Assembly: GCF_019139815.1 (NCBI RefSeq)
Contig: NZ_CP077079.1
Coordinates: 3,844,001-3,908,000, forward strand
Direction of reading: 5' to 3'
DNA length: 64,000 nucleotides
Source: Pseudomonas asgharzadehiana
GTDB lineage: Bacteria; Pseudomonadota; Gammaproteobacteria; Pseudomonadales; Pseudomonadaceae
The notes below the pieces were generated by a model. It searched no databases, was not told the origin of the DNA, and saw nothing but the letters and a program-made list of their open reading frames with translations. Shown here in pieces: positions 35,304 to 44,516 of the stretch (within the stretch, counting starts at the first letter, position 1; each line of letters opens with the position of its first letter). Position numbers and translations under genes: made by a program.

Positions 35304-35431
35304 CTAGCAGGCTCCAGGGGGGGGGCTGCGTAGACAGTACCACTACCGCCAGACATTCGGACCAAGAGGCATTGGGCCTTCTCATATATTTAGGAGTAAC
35401 CGTCGTGCTCCACCCAAACCCCAGATACACA

Positions 35432-35454
35432 AAAGCCCCGCATTGCGGGGCTTT
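35432..35454. terminator. Hairpin next to the attachment copy
   Basis: AAAGCCCCGCA and GCGGGGCTTT pair with a tiny loop. It resembles the hairpin next to the third copy at 32858 and probably served as the original tRNA terminator. Confidence 0.55.
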
Positions 35455-35464
35455 CGTTTGAATC

Positions 35465-35528
35465 TTGGCGGGAAACCAGGGATTCGAACCCTGGGAACGC
35501 TATTAACGTTCGCCGGTTTTCAAGACCG
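35465..35528. repeat. Attachment-site copy: 3' part of tRNA-Ser
   Basis: This 64-base stretch is identical to 46438-46501, the 3' part of the tRNA-Ser(UGA) gene, from the CCA end through the T-arm, variable arm and anticodon loop. It stops matching at 35529. It is a direct repeat in the same orientation about 11 kb away, the usual signature of tyrosine-integrase insertion into a tRNA gene. Confidence 0.85.
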
Positions 35529-35786
35529 CTATGCAAAATAAAGCGGGCTGGTACCTTGGTGGTCGTCGGCGTTCCTTAACTCGCATCGACCAACCAACCT
35601 ACAGGCCGTATTCTGCAAGGGGTGCGGTTTTGGTTTGGGAACTGTTTTTGCCCCTCCCCCGGCGTCCTGCCGACCGAACAAAAACCACCAACAGCCCACG
35701 AGTCGTGAGACAAATCGTATGGCCGGGTTCGGCCAATAGCAGTCATTGCAGGCGCTGAATCGGACGCTGTCGACGCCTGAAGTGAT
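35529..35786. other. Gap between two tRNA 3' fragments
   Basis: I recognise no gene. The minus-strand frame 35576-35971 crosses both tRNA fragments and has no known domain, so it is treated as spurious. Confidence 0.4.
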
Positions 35787-35814
35787 GAGGGTTCGAATCT
35801 CTCCTTCACCGCCA
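35787..35814 (+). pseudogene. tRNA-Ser-type 3' fragment (second isoacceptor)
   Basis: GAGGG-TTCGAAT-CTCTC forms a T-arm, followed by CTTCACC, G and CCA. This is a tRNA 3' end of a different gene from tRNA-Ser(UGA), probably tRNA-Ser(GCU) by its GCCA end and acceptor. No 5' half is present. It is most likely an att remnant brought in by another element. Confidence 0.5.
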
Positions 35815-36206
35815 AATTACGAAAACGCAAACCACTGATTTTACTAGAGAAAGCCGGGGTTCTTGTGGTTTTTGACGTCCAAAAAATAGCGCCATGGGAC
35901 CACCATGGGACTGGCGCGCTATTTTGGTGCGGAAAGTAGAGCCAATGACCGAGTGTTTGGGGGCATTTCATCTGGCTGCAAACGGCTCGCCCATATTGTG
36001 GCTACCTTCGGTCATGGACAGACGCTCGCGAATATTTTTGGCGACTGCTCTTGCCAAATAGGACGATGATGCAGGTGGTGGGATGACGGTTCGTGAACGT
36101 TCGTTGCAGGGAGTTACGAGTGAGTTACAGTCTGAACAGGAACATTGGCATTGATATAGCCAACCAGCATAAGATTACCACCTCGCCTTTTTGATGATGC
36201 TGATCT
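35815..36206. other. Non-coding gap downstream of the tRNA fragment
   Basis: No gene is visible. The repeat CCATGGGACCACCATGGGAC near 35893-35912 and the hairpin AAATAGCGCCA...TGGCGCGCTATTTT at about 35885-35926 could be part of an integrase-binding arm. Confidence 0.4.
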
Positions 36207-37094
36207 ATGACTATTGAACGCACGAGCACAACCAAAATACGTGAAATAGTCACTGCACTGAACCGTGCCGATCTGACTACCATCGATTACAAGCATCTCC
36301 TGACTCAGGTGGGGATATTGATCAAGGGCACTCCTATGCAGGTGCAATCTGTGCCTGTAGGAACCACGCTTTATCGGGGGGTGATTTACTCCGAGCGGCC
36401 CAGTGAAGTGAGTTATTTAGGTAGTCCACCCGCTGAACTTGTGATCAATTTTCAACGTTGCAATGGTCCCGGTAAACCAATGTTCTATGCAAGCGTCAAT
36501 ATCGCTGCAGTATTCTCCGAACTAAATGCGGACGTTGGCAATATAGTTTATCTATCAAGCTGGATTGTTGATCGAGAGTTTTTTTACTTTCGAATCCCAC
36601 CGGGTGCAGGCGAGGGAATGGAGGAGGACTTCGCTTTCTCAAAAATTGAAACGTTTTTTGAGACGCGGTTCGCTCAACCTATTCATGAGACATTTTCAGC
36701 ACAGTACAAATTGACTGCCGCTATTACCGAGAAATTGTCAACTGGTAACGTCTTGGGCCTTCCTGAACTGATTAAAGGGCGGCCTCTTGGAGCTGTTGTA
36801 TATCCATCGGTTGCACACACCTCGCGCTCCGATAACATTGCGATTCAAACGTTAGTAGCACAGTCATGTCTGCGGCTTTCCGATGTCCGTGCAATTGAAG
36901 TTACGGAACGCCAAGCTGAGTCACTTACCGTGCGAGAGATCGATTTCAGCACCAATTTTGAGGATGAACATATAAAATGGCTGGGTCGCCCGAGGCAGTG
37001 GACTTTAAATTCCATGGAGACTTTCAATTTCACCGTTGAGAACGGTATGTGGGTAGCGCGTACCGAGGACGGCACTGTCATAGATCCATCGTAG
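36207..37094 (+). CDS. RES-domain protein, possible NAD+ degrading enzyme
   Basis: A 295-residue protein. Residues 54-106 carry the RES-type pattern: TLYRGVIYSERPSEVSYLGS, then NFQRCNGPGKPMFYASVN and AAVFSELN, with conserved Arg 57, Arg 84 and Glu 105. RES toxins such as MbcT break down NAD+ in a fold related to ADP-ribosyltransferases. This protein is longer than standard RES toxins (about 150-230 residues), with an extra C-terminal half of unknown role. No Xre/MbcA-type antitoxin lies next to it. The gene is AT-rich and is the first cargo gene of the island. Confidence 0.68.
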   Translation: MTIERTSTTKIREIVTALNRADLTTIDYKHLLTQVGILIKGTPMQVQSVPVGTTLYRGVIYSERPSEVSYLGSPPAELVINFQRCNGPGKPMFYASVNIAAVFSELNADVGNIVYLSSWIVDREFFYFRIPPGAGEGMEEDFAFSKIETFFETRFAQPIHETFSAQYKLTAAITEKLSTGNVLGLPELIKGRPLGAVVYPSVAHTSRSDNIAIQTLVAQSCLRLSDVRAIEVTERQAESLTVREIDFSTNFEDEHIKWLGRPRQWTLNSMETFNFTVENGMWVARTEDGTVIDPS

Positions 37095-37657
37095 AACACA
37101 AACGCAGTGTAGGTAGCCTTCGATACTTCCTTGAACGGAGTACGTAACTATGAACCCGAGCGGCCGTTGATGAATCCTTGTCGACGTGAGGGAGGATTCA
37201 CCGCTAAGGCGTGATCTCCGGAGGTTAAGCTTTGTTTTCCTGTATGACCTCAGGGGGCTTTTACGGCCGTTGAGTACAGATTGACTGAACGCAGGATGCA
37301 AATAACGCCGTTTATGTTTAATGCTCCCCACAGCAGGGCCCGCTCCGGTGGGCTCTTTGCGCCAGAACGAACCCAGACCCGGCAGGCTAGTCTACCATTA
37401 TCGTTGCGCTTGGTCTGAGCATGCTTACTAAGGAAGAGAAAGCTCTTCCCAAACGCCCAGCCCTACGGGCTAGTTCGCTACCATCCATTGGCGCTGTAAC
37501 AATTTCTAAGTAAGTTGAAATTACTGCCTGACAAGGGCACTACCAGTACAATGCCTGTGCTTATATTCGGTATGAGTCGGCGCCATACCAGGTTTTTTTG
37601 TTGTCCAACGTTCGCTCGTTTGTTTGCTGGATATAATGCAACCTTCTCACAACGCAT
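37095..37657. other. Gap after the RES-domain gene
   Basis: No gene is recognised. A weak hairpin with GCCC and GGGC stems near 37340-37365 may act as a terminator. The stretch before 37658 is AT-rich and probably holds the promoter of the membrane-protein gene. Confidence 0.4.
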
Positions 37658-38368
37658 ATGGAAATCATCAAACCTATGAAGCGCGCATCCGACCCAGCCT
37701 CTCCAACTACAGAGTATTTTGACTCTGAAACCTTATTAGAACTCAGGGAAAGTTCTAGAGTCTACCAGAAGCTTGATCTGGCTTACCTTACAGCGGCCGG
37801 AACATTTGTCACAGCGCTAAAGCTAAGTAACAACGCTATAATTGAGTTAGGTGCAGGACTCACATACGCGGGATTTGCCTTCATCATCCTGCTTGCATTC
37901 GACACTCTCACTGAACAATTGATTCATAAAGACTGGATAGAAAGCAAGAAAAGCCAAAACAAACGAACTAACACAAAATTAATTCAGGGTTGTTTATCCG
38001 CGCAACCGCTGGGTCATTTCATGTTTATTTCATTATTACTTACCTATCATTTGGGGCTCGCCAATGGAATCACAGACTTTCAGAAAAACATGTCGACCCG
38101 CGCATCCATACAAAATTTAACATCATCTTTTTTCTACAAACATTCTAGAGCGCCCCAATCGATTGAAGAACTGATAGCCTTCGATTCCCAAGTAGGAGAT
38201 CTACATGCAAAAATTGGCAGGGAGCCTGTAAGCTTCAAAGCTAACAAAGAAAAAAAATACGATATTATTTTTGCGGGTTCCGACAAAATATTAGGAACCG
38301 CTGACGATATTAAAGCAGATGGAGATTTCCAGATTCAAAAGATTCTGGATGAGTTGAAAAAGCACTGA
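37658..38368 (+). CDS. Island membrane protein of unknown function
   Basis: A 236-residue AT-rich gene product that I do not recognise. Hydrophobic segments lie near residues 40-56 (LAYLTAAGTFVTALKL), 62-84 (TYAGFAFIILLAFD) and 117-135 (GHFMFISLLLTYHLGL). The C-terminal 90 residues are charged and probably cytoplasmic (KKYDIIFAGSDKILGTADDI). This layout is common in membrane effectors of defence islands, but no family assignment is possible. Confidence 0.6.
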   Translation: MEIIKPMKRASDPASPTTEYFDSETLLELRESSRVYQKLDLAYLTAAGTFVTALKLSNNAIIELGAGLTYAGFAFIILLAFDTLTEQLIHKDWIESKKSQNKRTNTKLIQGCLSAQPLGHFMFISLLLTYHLGLANGITDFQKNMSTRASIQNLTSSFFYKHSRAPQSIEELIAFDSQVGDLHAKIGREPVSFKANKEKKYDIIFAGSDKILGTADDIKADGDFQIQKILDELKKH

Positions 38369-38457
38369 GCTTGTATACGCCTTTGCCCCACCGTTAAGCC
38401 CCTAAGGGGGGCAGTTCACACCGCGGTTGCGGAACACTTCACGAGTTTAAATGAATA

Positions 38458-38489
38458 GAAAGACCGTAGACGTTAATCTACGGTCTTTC
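38458..38489. terminator. Perfect 13-base hairpin
   Basis: GAAAGACCGTAGA at 38458-38470 pairs perfectly with TCTACGGTCTTTC at 38477-38489 around six bases. It lies beside a tRNA-Cys-like fragment and may have been that tRNA's terminator on the minus strand. Confidence 0.6.
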
Positions 38490-38494
38490 AAGAG

Positions 38495-38543
38495 TGGAGG
38501 TCGAGGCCAGAATCGTACCAGCGTAGGCTGATTTGCAATCCAC
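38495..38543 (-). pseudogene. tRNA-Cys-like 3' fragment
   Basis: On the minus strand the anticodon arm GGATTGCAAATC (anticodon GCA) leads to a T-arm GCTGG-TACGATT-CTGGC, then CTCGACC, T and CCA. U before CCA and the GCA anticodon both point to tRNA-Cys. The T-loop deviates by one base and the 5' half is missing. It is probably a decayed attachment site. Confidence 0.5.
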
Positions 38544-38926
38544 GAATATCCTCAATATTTTCAATAAGTTATGTCAATATCAATTCCGCACCGTCAACAT
38601 TTCTTCCTCGCTGGAGCCCTATGAAATCGGGAGGTTCTATTTCCGTTGCGGAATTGATTTTTTATGCTTCGTGGCCTGCAGTCGGGAAACCATCCGGCTC
38701 GTCCTATCAAGCTTCCCGTTCAGCGGTCTGGGAATAGGTATTCGAATCCCTTTCCCATGCAGCACAGGCCGCTAAGTGCCAGCGAATCCCTCGCTCCTAT
38801 CATGGATTGGACCGATTATTCACCCCTCCCTTGAAAATGCGGCCCAGTAAACCCCGCAAATTATCAAATTTATGCCAAACTTGCGCACAGGCCCCATAAA
38901 CACACGCAACCATAAAGAATCAATAT
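38544..38926. other. Gap before the dCTP-deaminase-fold gene
   Basis: No gene is credible; the plus-strand frame 38533-38775 has no domain. The end is AT-rich and should hold the promoter of the two-gene unit. Confidence 0.4.
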
Positions 38927-39892
38927 ATGCTTGACGAATCATACCCAGTTGGCATGTTAACTGACACAGATATCAAGAAAGCACTGCATGTTTTATTTTC
39001 TAAACACGCCGATGCAGTACGCGCTAAATATTCAACTTATGAAATCGTCCTCGACAAAGGATTTCAAGTAATACAATATTCAAACGCAGGAGAAGTTGAA
39101 AGACTTGATAGATCTCCTGACAATGGCATCATTGCAGTGGCCCCAGGCGAAACAGTACTTGTTTTTTCAAAGGAGTATTTTTCATTACCACATAATGTAT
39201 ATGCTCGAGTGAATACAGTGGGTCAGATTTTTTTAGCTGGATTTTCGGCTGAAAACACCTACGTTGATCCTGGTTTCCAGGGCCAAATTTCAATTACACT
39301 TATAAATAACTCAAGCCGCGTACTTTCGATGGAGCAGGGGGCGCCTTTAGCTAGAGTCGAATTTATCAAGCTATCTAAAAAACCAGAAAAAACTCATTCG
39401 GGCCGAGCAGGTGTTCGCAAGTCCAAGGTAGTTCCTTCGATTGATTCAAGTTCAGCAGATACTTACAAGGCATTAGACCTGCTTGTTTTATTAAAACAAA
39501 TTGAAACATCAATCAGCGTTGAAGCCATTCAGAAAAAATCGATACGAACTGACATTGCATTAACACGCGCTTATATAAAGCTTGCCGAGGAGGTTAGCAC
39601 AAGCCGCCAGCAAATTCGTATTCACGATGAAACATTCAACCTCCAAGATAAATTATTAAAACGCAGCCAGCGCCTTGCTGCCTTTGCACTCGCTACTGCC
39701 GTTGCCCTTTGGCTAGATAAATTAGGATTTACCCAGTGGGTTGTGCAATCCATTACAACCATAGGTAGCGATAACACAAAACCAACCTACTGGCTCAATA
39801 TCGTCGTTAACATTACTTGCTCAGTGGCGGCCACACCAATATTTTCCTTTCTTCTGGGAAGCTACCAAAATGCAAGAACTAAAAAGAAATAA
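38927..39892 (+). CDS. dCTP-deaminase-fold protein with C-terminal membrane anchor
   Basis: A 321-residue protein. Residues 10-155 follow the dCTP deaminase/dUTPase fold: GMLTDTDIKKAL at the start, then YFSLPHNVYARVNTVGQ, YVDPGFQGQISITLINNSS and EQGAPLARVEF. Compared from memory with true deaminases, the catalytic region SRSS is NTVG here and the catalytic Glu in LEL is replaced (ITL), so it is probably not an active deaminase. A helical linker follows, then two hydrophobic segments near 250-268 and 289-311. It overlaps the flavin-reductase-like gene by 23 bases, so both are made together. dCTP deaminases are known phage-defence proteins. Confidence 0.72.
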   Translation: MLDESYPVGMLTDTDIKKALHVLFSKHADAVRAKYSTYEIVLDKGFQVIQYSNAGEVERLDRSPDNGIIAVAPGETVLVFSKEYFSLPHNVYARVNTVGQIFLAGFSAENTYVDPGFQGQISITLINNSSRVLSMEQGAPLARVEFIKLSKKPEKTHSGRAGVRKSKVVPSIDSSSADTYKALDLLVLLKQIETSISVEAIQKKSIRTDIALTRAYIKLAEEVSTSRQQIRIHDETFNLQDKLLKRSQRLAAFALATAVALWLDKLGFTQWVVQSITTIGSDNTKPTYWLNIVVNITCSVAATPIFSFLLGSYQNARTKKK

Positions 39893-40463
39893 ATTTAGAG
39901 CGCTGTACCAACCTAGCAAATTGCTTCTTGGAATTATACCCACAGACGCTCCAAGTGAATTCAATATAATAGCGCTATGCTTCACCATGACTTGCTCTTA
40001 TAAGCCACCCATGATTGCCGTATCATTCGAAAAGAAAAATTTTTCATACGAACTAATGAAGTCCGCTTCAAATTTTGTATTAGCGGTTCCAGGAGAGTCA
40101 CTGGCCGAGCAGGCCATGAAGTGTGGCTTACTCAGCGGAAGGACGGCAAATAAATTTCATGAATGTAACTTTACCAAGCAACAACTCCCCCACACTAACG
40201 TGCCTGGAATATCTGAGGCAATAGCCAACATCGAACTATCTGTAGAGTCTCGACTCATCACAGGAGACCATCTAACTGTAATAGGTCGAGTTATCGGATA
40301 CCATGTAAACCCCAAAAACGTAGAGAAAAATTTATTAGCTATCGGCCCTAATATTCAAGGCTATAAATTGTTAGTGCGCAAGGGACTTCACCGCATCGCG
40401 GTAATCCAAGGCCATAGTGATGATTTCATCGATGGATTCAAGTTAGATCGAATACTTTCATAG
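39870..40463 (+). CDS. Flavin-reductase-like protein
   Basis: A 197-residue protein with the flavin reductase (DIM6/NTAB-like) fold: NIIALCFTMTCSYKPPMIAV, then FSYELMKSASNFVLAVPGE and CGLLSGRTANKFHECNFT. Such proteins bind FMN or FAD and use NAD(P)H. Its start lies inside the end of the previous gene, a strong sign of coupled translation. Pairing with a membrane-anchored dCTP-deaminase-fold protein is unusual, and I know of no described system with this pair. The gene is AT-rich. Confidence 0.75.
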   Translation: MQELKRNKFRALYQPSKLLLGIIPTDAPSEFNIIALCFTMTCSYKPPMIAVSFEKKNFSYELMKSASNFVLAVPGESLAEQAMKCGLLSGRTANKFHECNFTKQQLPHTNVPGISEAIANIELSVESRLITGDHLTVIGRVIGYHVNPKNVEKNLLAIGPNIQGYKLLVRKGLHRIAVIQGHSDDFIDGFKLDRILS

Positions 40464-40520
40464 TTAAACAGATTTCCGTTTTACTTATCCTTATAACTAA
40501 TTCTTGATAGACTGTAGTGG

Positions 40521-41683
<1,163 letters not shown>

Positions 41684-41734
41684 CTGACACCTCGATCTGG
41701 CGAGCATTCTCGCCTAAATGGGTGTCCGGTTTCA

Positions 41735-44308
41735 TTAGACCACTACAAGTTGCAAGCAGCCCCAGCCAATCAATTGCTCCAGCGTACTCGCACCAACCTC
41801 TGCGGAGAGACTATTGAAGCGAACAGGCTCGCCGCGAAGCCACGCCCAGCCATTGATGTTCGAGGCCATACCTGTGATCAGGTGGTTAACACCTGTGAGA
41901 GTGGAAATACCTTCAAGCAACGGCTGCCGATAAGCCATAGCCTCAAGTTGTTGTTGAGACAACGCGTCCATGATCCCGCACACCAAAGCCTGTCGAGCGT
42001 CAGCCACCTTGAATCGCTCAGTGCTCAAGATCACGGCGAACAACTCAGGGGCGAGTGCATACACAGCGCGAACGAGCGGTAACCTAGCATCCCCTGCCAG
42101 GATGATAGATACAGCCTCAGCGAATCGGCCCGCATACTGATGGCCGCTTTGCAGGATGACATCCAGCTTTTGCGTTCTTGTGTCGGACAACTCAGTGAGT
42201 TGCGCCGATAGTGAGAGCTGGACAATTAGGTCAGCGATAATGCCTTTGCCATCCCCGAGAGCATCGTGTTCCAATTTGGCGGCCACTCGCTCAGGATTCC
42301 GGACTGGCGAGGCGACGTCGAGGGTGGCACGGCGCCTGAGTGCGAGAATCAGATTCTGATCGTCGCGAGTCAGCGAGCCTTCGTAGAAAAATCCAAGATA
42401 ATCTGTGTAATCGGTGTCGAGGTAGCCAGCGCGCATTAGGTAAACGACGATCTCCATTCCTCCCAGCCGCTGGTCAATGATTGCTCCATAATCACCACGG
42501 GCAGCTTCACGGAAGGAAATCGTCTTGATCTCGGTGAGCTTCCTCTCTGCCGCCCCAATGGCCTCATCCATAGACTTTATGGACTGATGAATCCATGCGA
42601 GACGCGTACGATAAGATGCCTGTGTAAGCGCGTCATTTGGACGAACAATATTTCCTACTGGGTTGTGATGTGCCCACTGTGAAAAGAGGGTGCCTTTGAG
42701 TTGCTCAGCCTCACAGATTCTAGTGAAGACGTCGTCCTGTAGAAATTCGTTGAGGCTTACCCGCTCAGAACCGTTTACTAAAACGTAATTTGCATTGTCT
42801 ATTCCGCTCGCCCTGAGCACCTCGAACCAGACACTTAACCGAAGATCGATTACGCGCTCTTCACCGCGTTGCTCACGCTGGGACTTTTCTTCGATTAATC
42901 GCTCGAGCTCAGCGAGTGCCTGCGATGGTTGGTTAGCCCAAGCAGGCAATCCGGTGAGCAAGCTGTACACCTTCCCTCTCCGCTTAACCAGCTCTGCAAA
43001 TTCTTCCGGGTAGAGGTTCCTGAGCACCACGATGGCAAACAACTTGTTTTGATCCAGCTTGAGGCCACCCTGGGACAGCAGGCTCGCAAAAATGTCGTAC
43101 TCATTGACGATGTTCTTTATCAGCCGCATCTCATCTATGTAATAGCAGACGGTCTCCACGAGAATTGGGTCAAGATCATTACCCAGCTTTTTGCCATCAA
43201 CAGCCCGAGTCATCATGAGCTCTTGAAGCTTCTCCCTAGAGTTTTCAGAATTGACGACAGGGATCACCGGGATAATCAGATCAAAAAATTTCGTCTTGTC
43301 GGTGACGGTAAACAGCTCGTCACGAATAGCGTAAATGAAGTGAACAGGTCGAGTTATTTGGGGCGAGTGCCGGATAGTGAAGTTGATCTCGCGCAAGCGA
43401 AAAAATATTTCCTGAGTTCCAAAACGATCCAGATCCTCAATCACCACGACGCGGACATCGCTTCGTTCAAAGCAATAGATAATTTCATCTACGTTCTTGT
43501 GGAGTACGGATCCGTGATTCACGGCCTCGAGCTTTCCACCCTTCAAGGTTAAGCCGTCGATACTGAACATAGATAGAAATTTGAGTCCCGAGTACAGAAG
43601 ATACAAACCACCCAGCCCCGTTACCGAGACTGCCAGCCAACCCGGGATCATTAACAGGCTCGTCAGCAACCAAGCAGGATCTAAAGTAGGTACCTCCTTC
43701 AATGTAGGGACATAAAGCCGCAGGCACGCAATGAGCATTACTCCCCAAAAAGTCGTGCGCCTAGCAATGCTACGCCCTGATGTCTGGACAATTCGCTTGA
43801 GCCTGGTTTTGGGTACGCGTGCAGTTGGCACGGCGTAAAGCAGCTGCTGGACAATCGTTTCCTCGATCCTTGCGATCAAATCGCTTGAGGTATTACTCTC
43901 GCCGGAATCCTTTACTGACTGGGAGCTTCTGGCTGAAGTCTCAGAGCGTTCAGCGTCCGAAACCGTCAACGGTGGAGGTGCATCTTTGCTGAAAGTTGCG
44001 AGTGAAACATAAGCCGTTTGAAATTCTGGATGCCGCTCAAAAAAGGTCTTCAGGACACTGCTCTTACCTGCCCCATATCCACCGGTAAGTGCGATGTTCA
44101 GAACCTCATCCTTTCCCAGTGCGCCAAGCAATTCGCGCTCATAGCGATCAAAGTGGTCACTATCGATGAGGACTGGTGTGAGTGGCTCAAAAGACCCTGG
44201 TGGCGAAGACGCGGAGCACAAAGATTGGAAGATGCGGATCCCTTCTTTAGCAGCAACCAAAAAAGCGGAATATTTTAGTTTGATACTGGCTGACAGTCCC
44301 TGTGACAT
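41735..44308 (-). CDS. YobI/KAP-type membrane P-loop NTPase, truncated by IS3 insertion
   Basis: An 857-residue frame. Walker A is ALTGGYGAGKSSVL (residues 73-86) and Walker B VRVVVIEDLDRF (285-296). Two hydrophobic stretches (about 187-203 and 213-247) lie between them, the classic layout of KAP-family NTPases. It resembles YobI-like P-loop NTPases, which are usually about 1,200 residues. The last residues (LQLVVV) are encoded by the end of the IS3-family element, so the true C-terminus is lost. KAP NTPases often occur in defence islands. It is probably inactive now. Confidence 0.78.
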   Translation of the reverse strand: MSQGLSASIKLKYSAFLVAAKEGIRIFQSLCSASSPPGSFEPLTPVLIDSDHFDRYERELLGALGKDEVLNIALTGGYGAGKSSVLKTFFERHPEFQTAYVSLATFSKDAPPPLTVSDAERSETSARSSQSVKDSGESNTSSDLIARIEETIVQQLLYAVPTARVPKTRLKRIVQTSGRSIARRTTFWGVMLIACLRLYVPTLKEVPTLDPAWLLTSLLMIPGWLAVSVTGLGGLYLLYSGLKFLSMFSIDGLTLKGGKLEAVNHGSVLHKNVDEIIYCFERSDVRVVVIEDLDRFGTQEIFFRLREINFTIRHSPQITRPVHFIYAIRDELFTVTDKTKFFDLIIPVIPVVNSENSREKLQELMMTRAVDGKKLGNDLDPILVETVCYYIDEMRLIKNIVNEYDIFASLLSQGGLKLDQNKLFAIVVLRNLYPEEFAELVKRRGKVYSLLTGLPAWANQPSQALAELERLIEEKSQREQRGEERVIDLRLSVWFEVLRASGIDNANYVLVNGSERVSLNEFLQDDVFTRICEAEQLKGTLFSQWAHHNPVGNIVRPNDALTQASYRTRLAWIHQSIKSMDEAIGAAERKLTEIKTISFREAARGDYGAIIDQRLGGMEIVVYLMRAGYLDTDYTDYLGFFYEGSLTRDDQNLILALRRRATLDVASPVRNPERVAAKLEHDALGDGKGIIADLIVQLSLSAQLTELSDTRTQKLDVILQSGHQYAGRFAEAVSIILAGDARLPLVRAVYALAPELFAVILSTERFKVADARQALVCGIMDALSQQQLEAMAYRQPLLEGISTLTGVNHLITGMASNINGWAWLRGEPVRFNSLSAEVGASTLEQLIGWGCLQLVVV

Positions 44309-44516
44309 TGGTAATCCTGGCTTTAGACATCCATACCTTTAGGCTTGGGTATCTGCAAAGTAATTGAGCACCAGCTAGGCCAGCGCCATCTTCTATAGCG
44401 GCTATATGCCATAATTAGCACGCTCTGAGCCAGCAATGCTTTACACGCCTAGATATTCAGCATTATCACGACCTCAGTGATGACAGTTTTTCGTCCACCC
44501 CTGCTCAAGGACGACA

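Noticed and set aside
35576..35971. Minus-strand frame of 131 codons over tRNA fragments
   Set aside because: It reads through a tRNA 3' end and has no domain; taken as chance.
38533..38775. Plus-strand frame of 80 codons, and a TTCGAATCCC motif near 38740 suggestive of a further tRNA fragment
   Set aside because: The frame has no domain, and the motif lacks a matching acceptor stem and CCA end.
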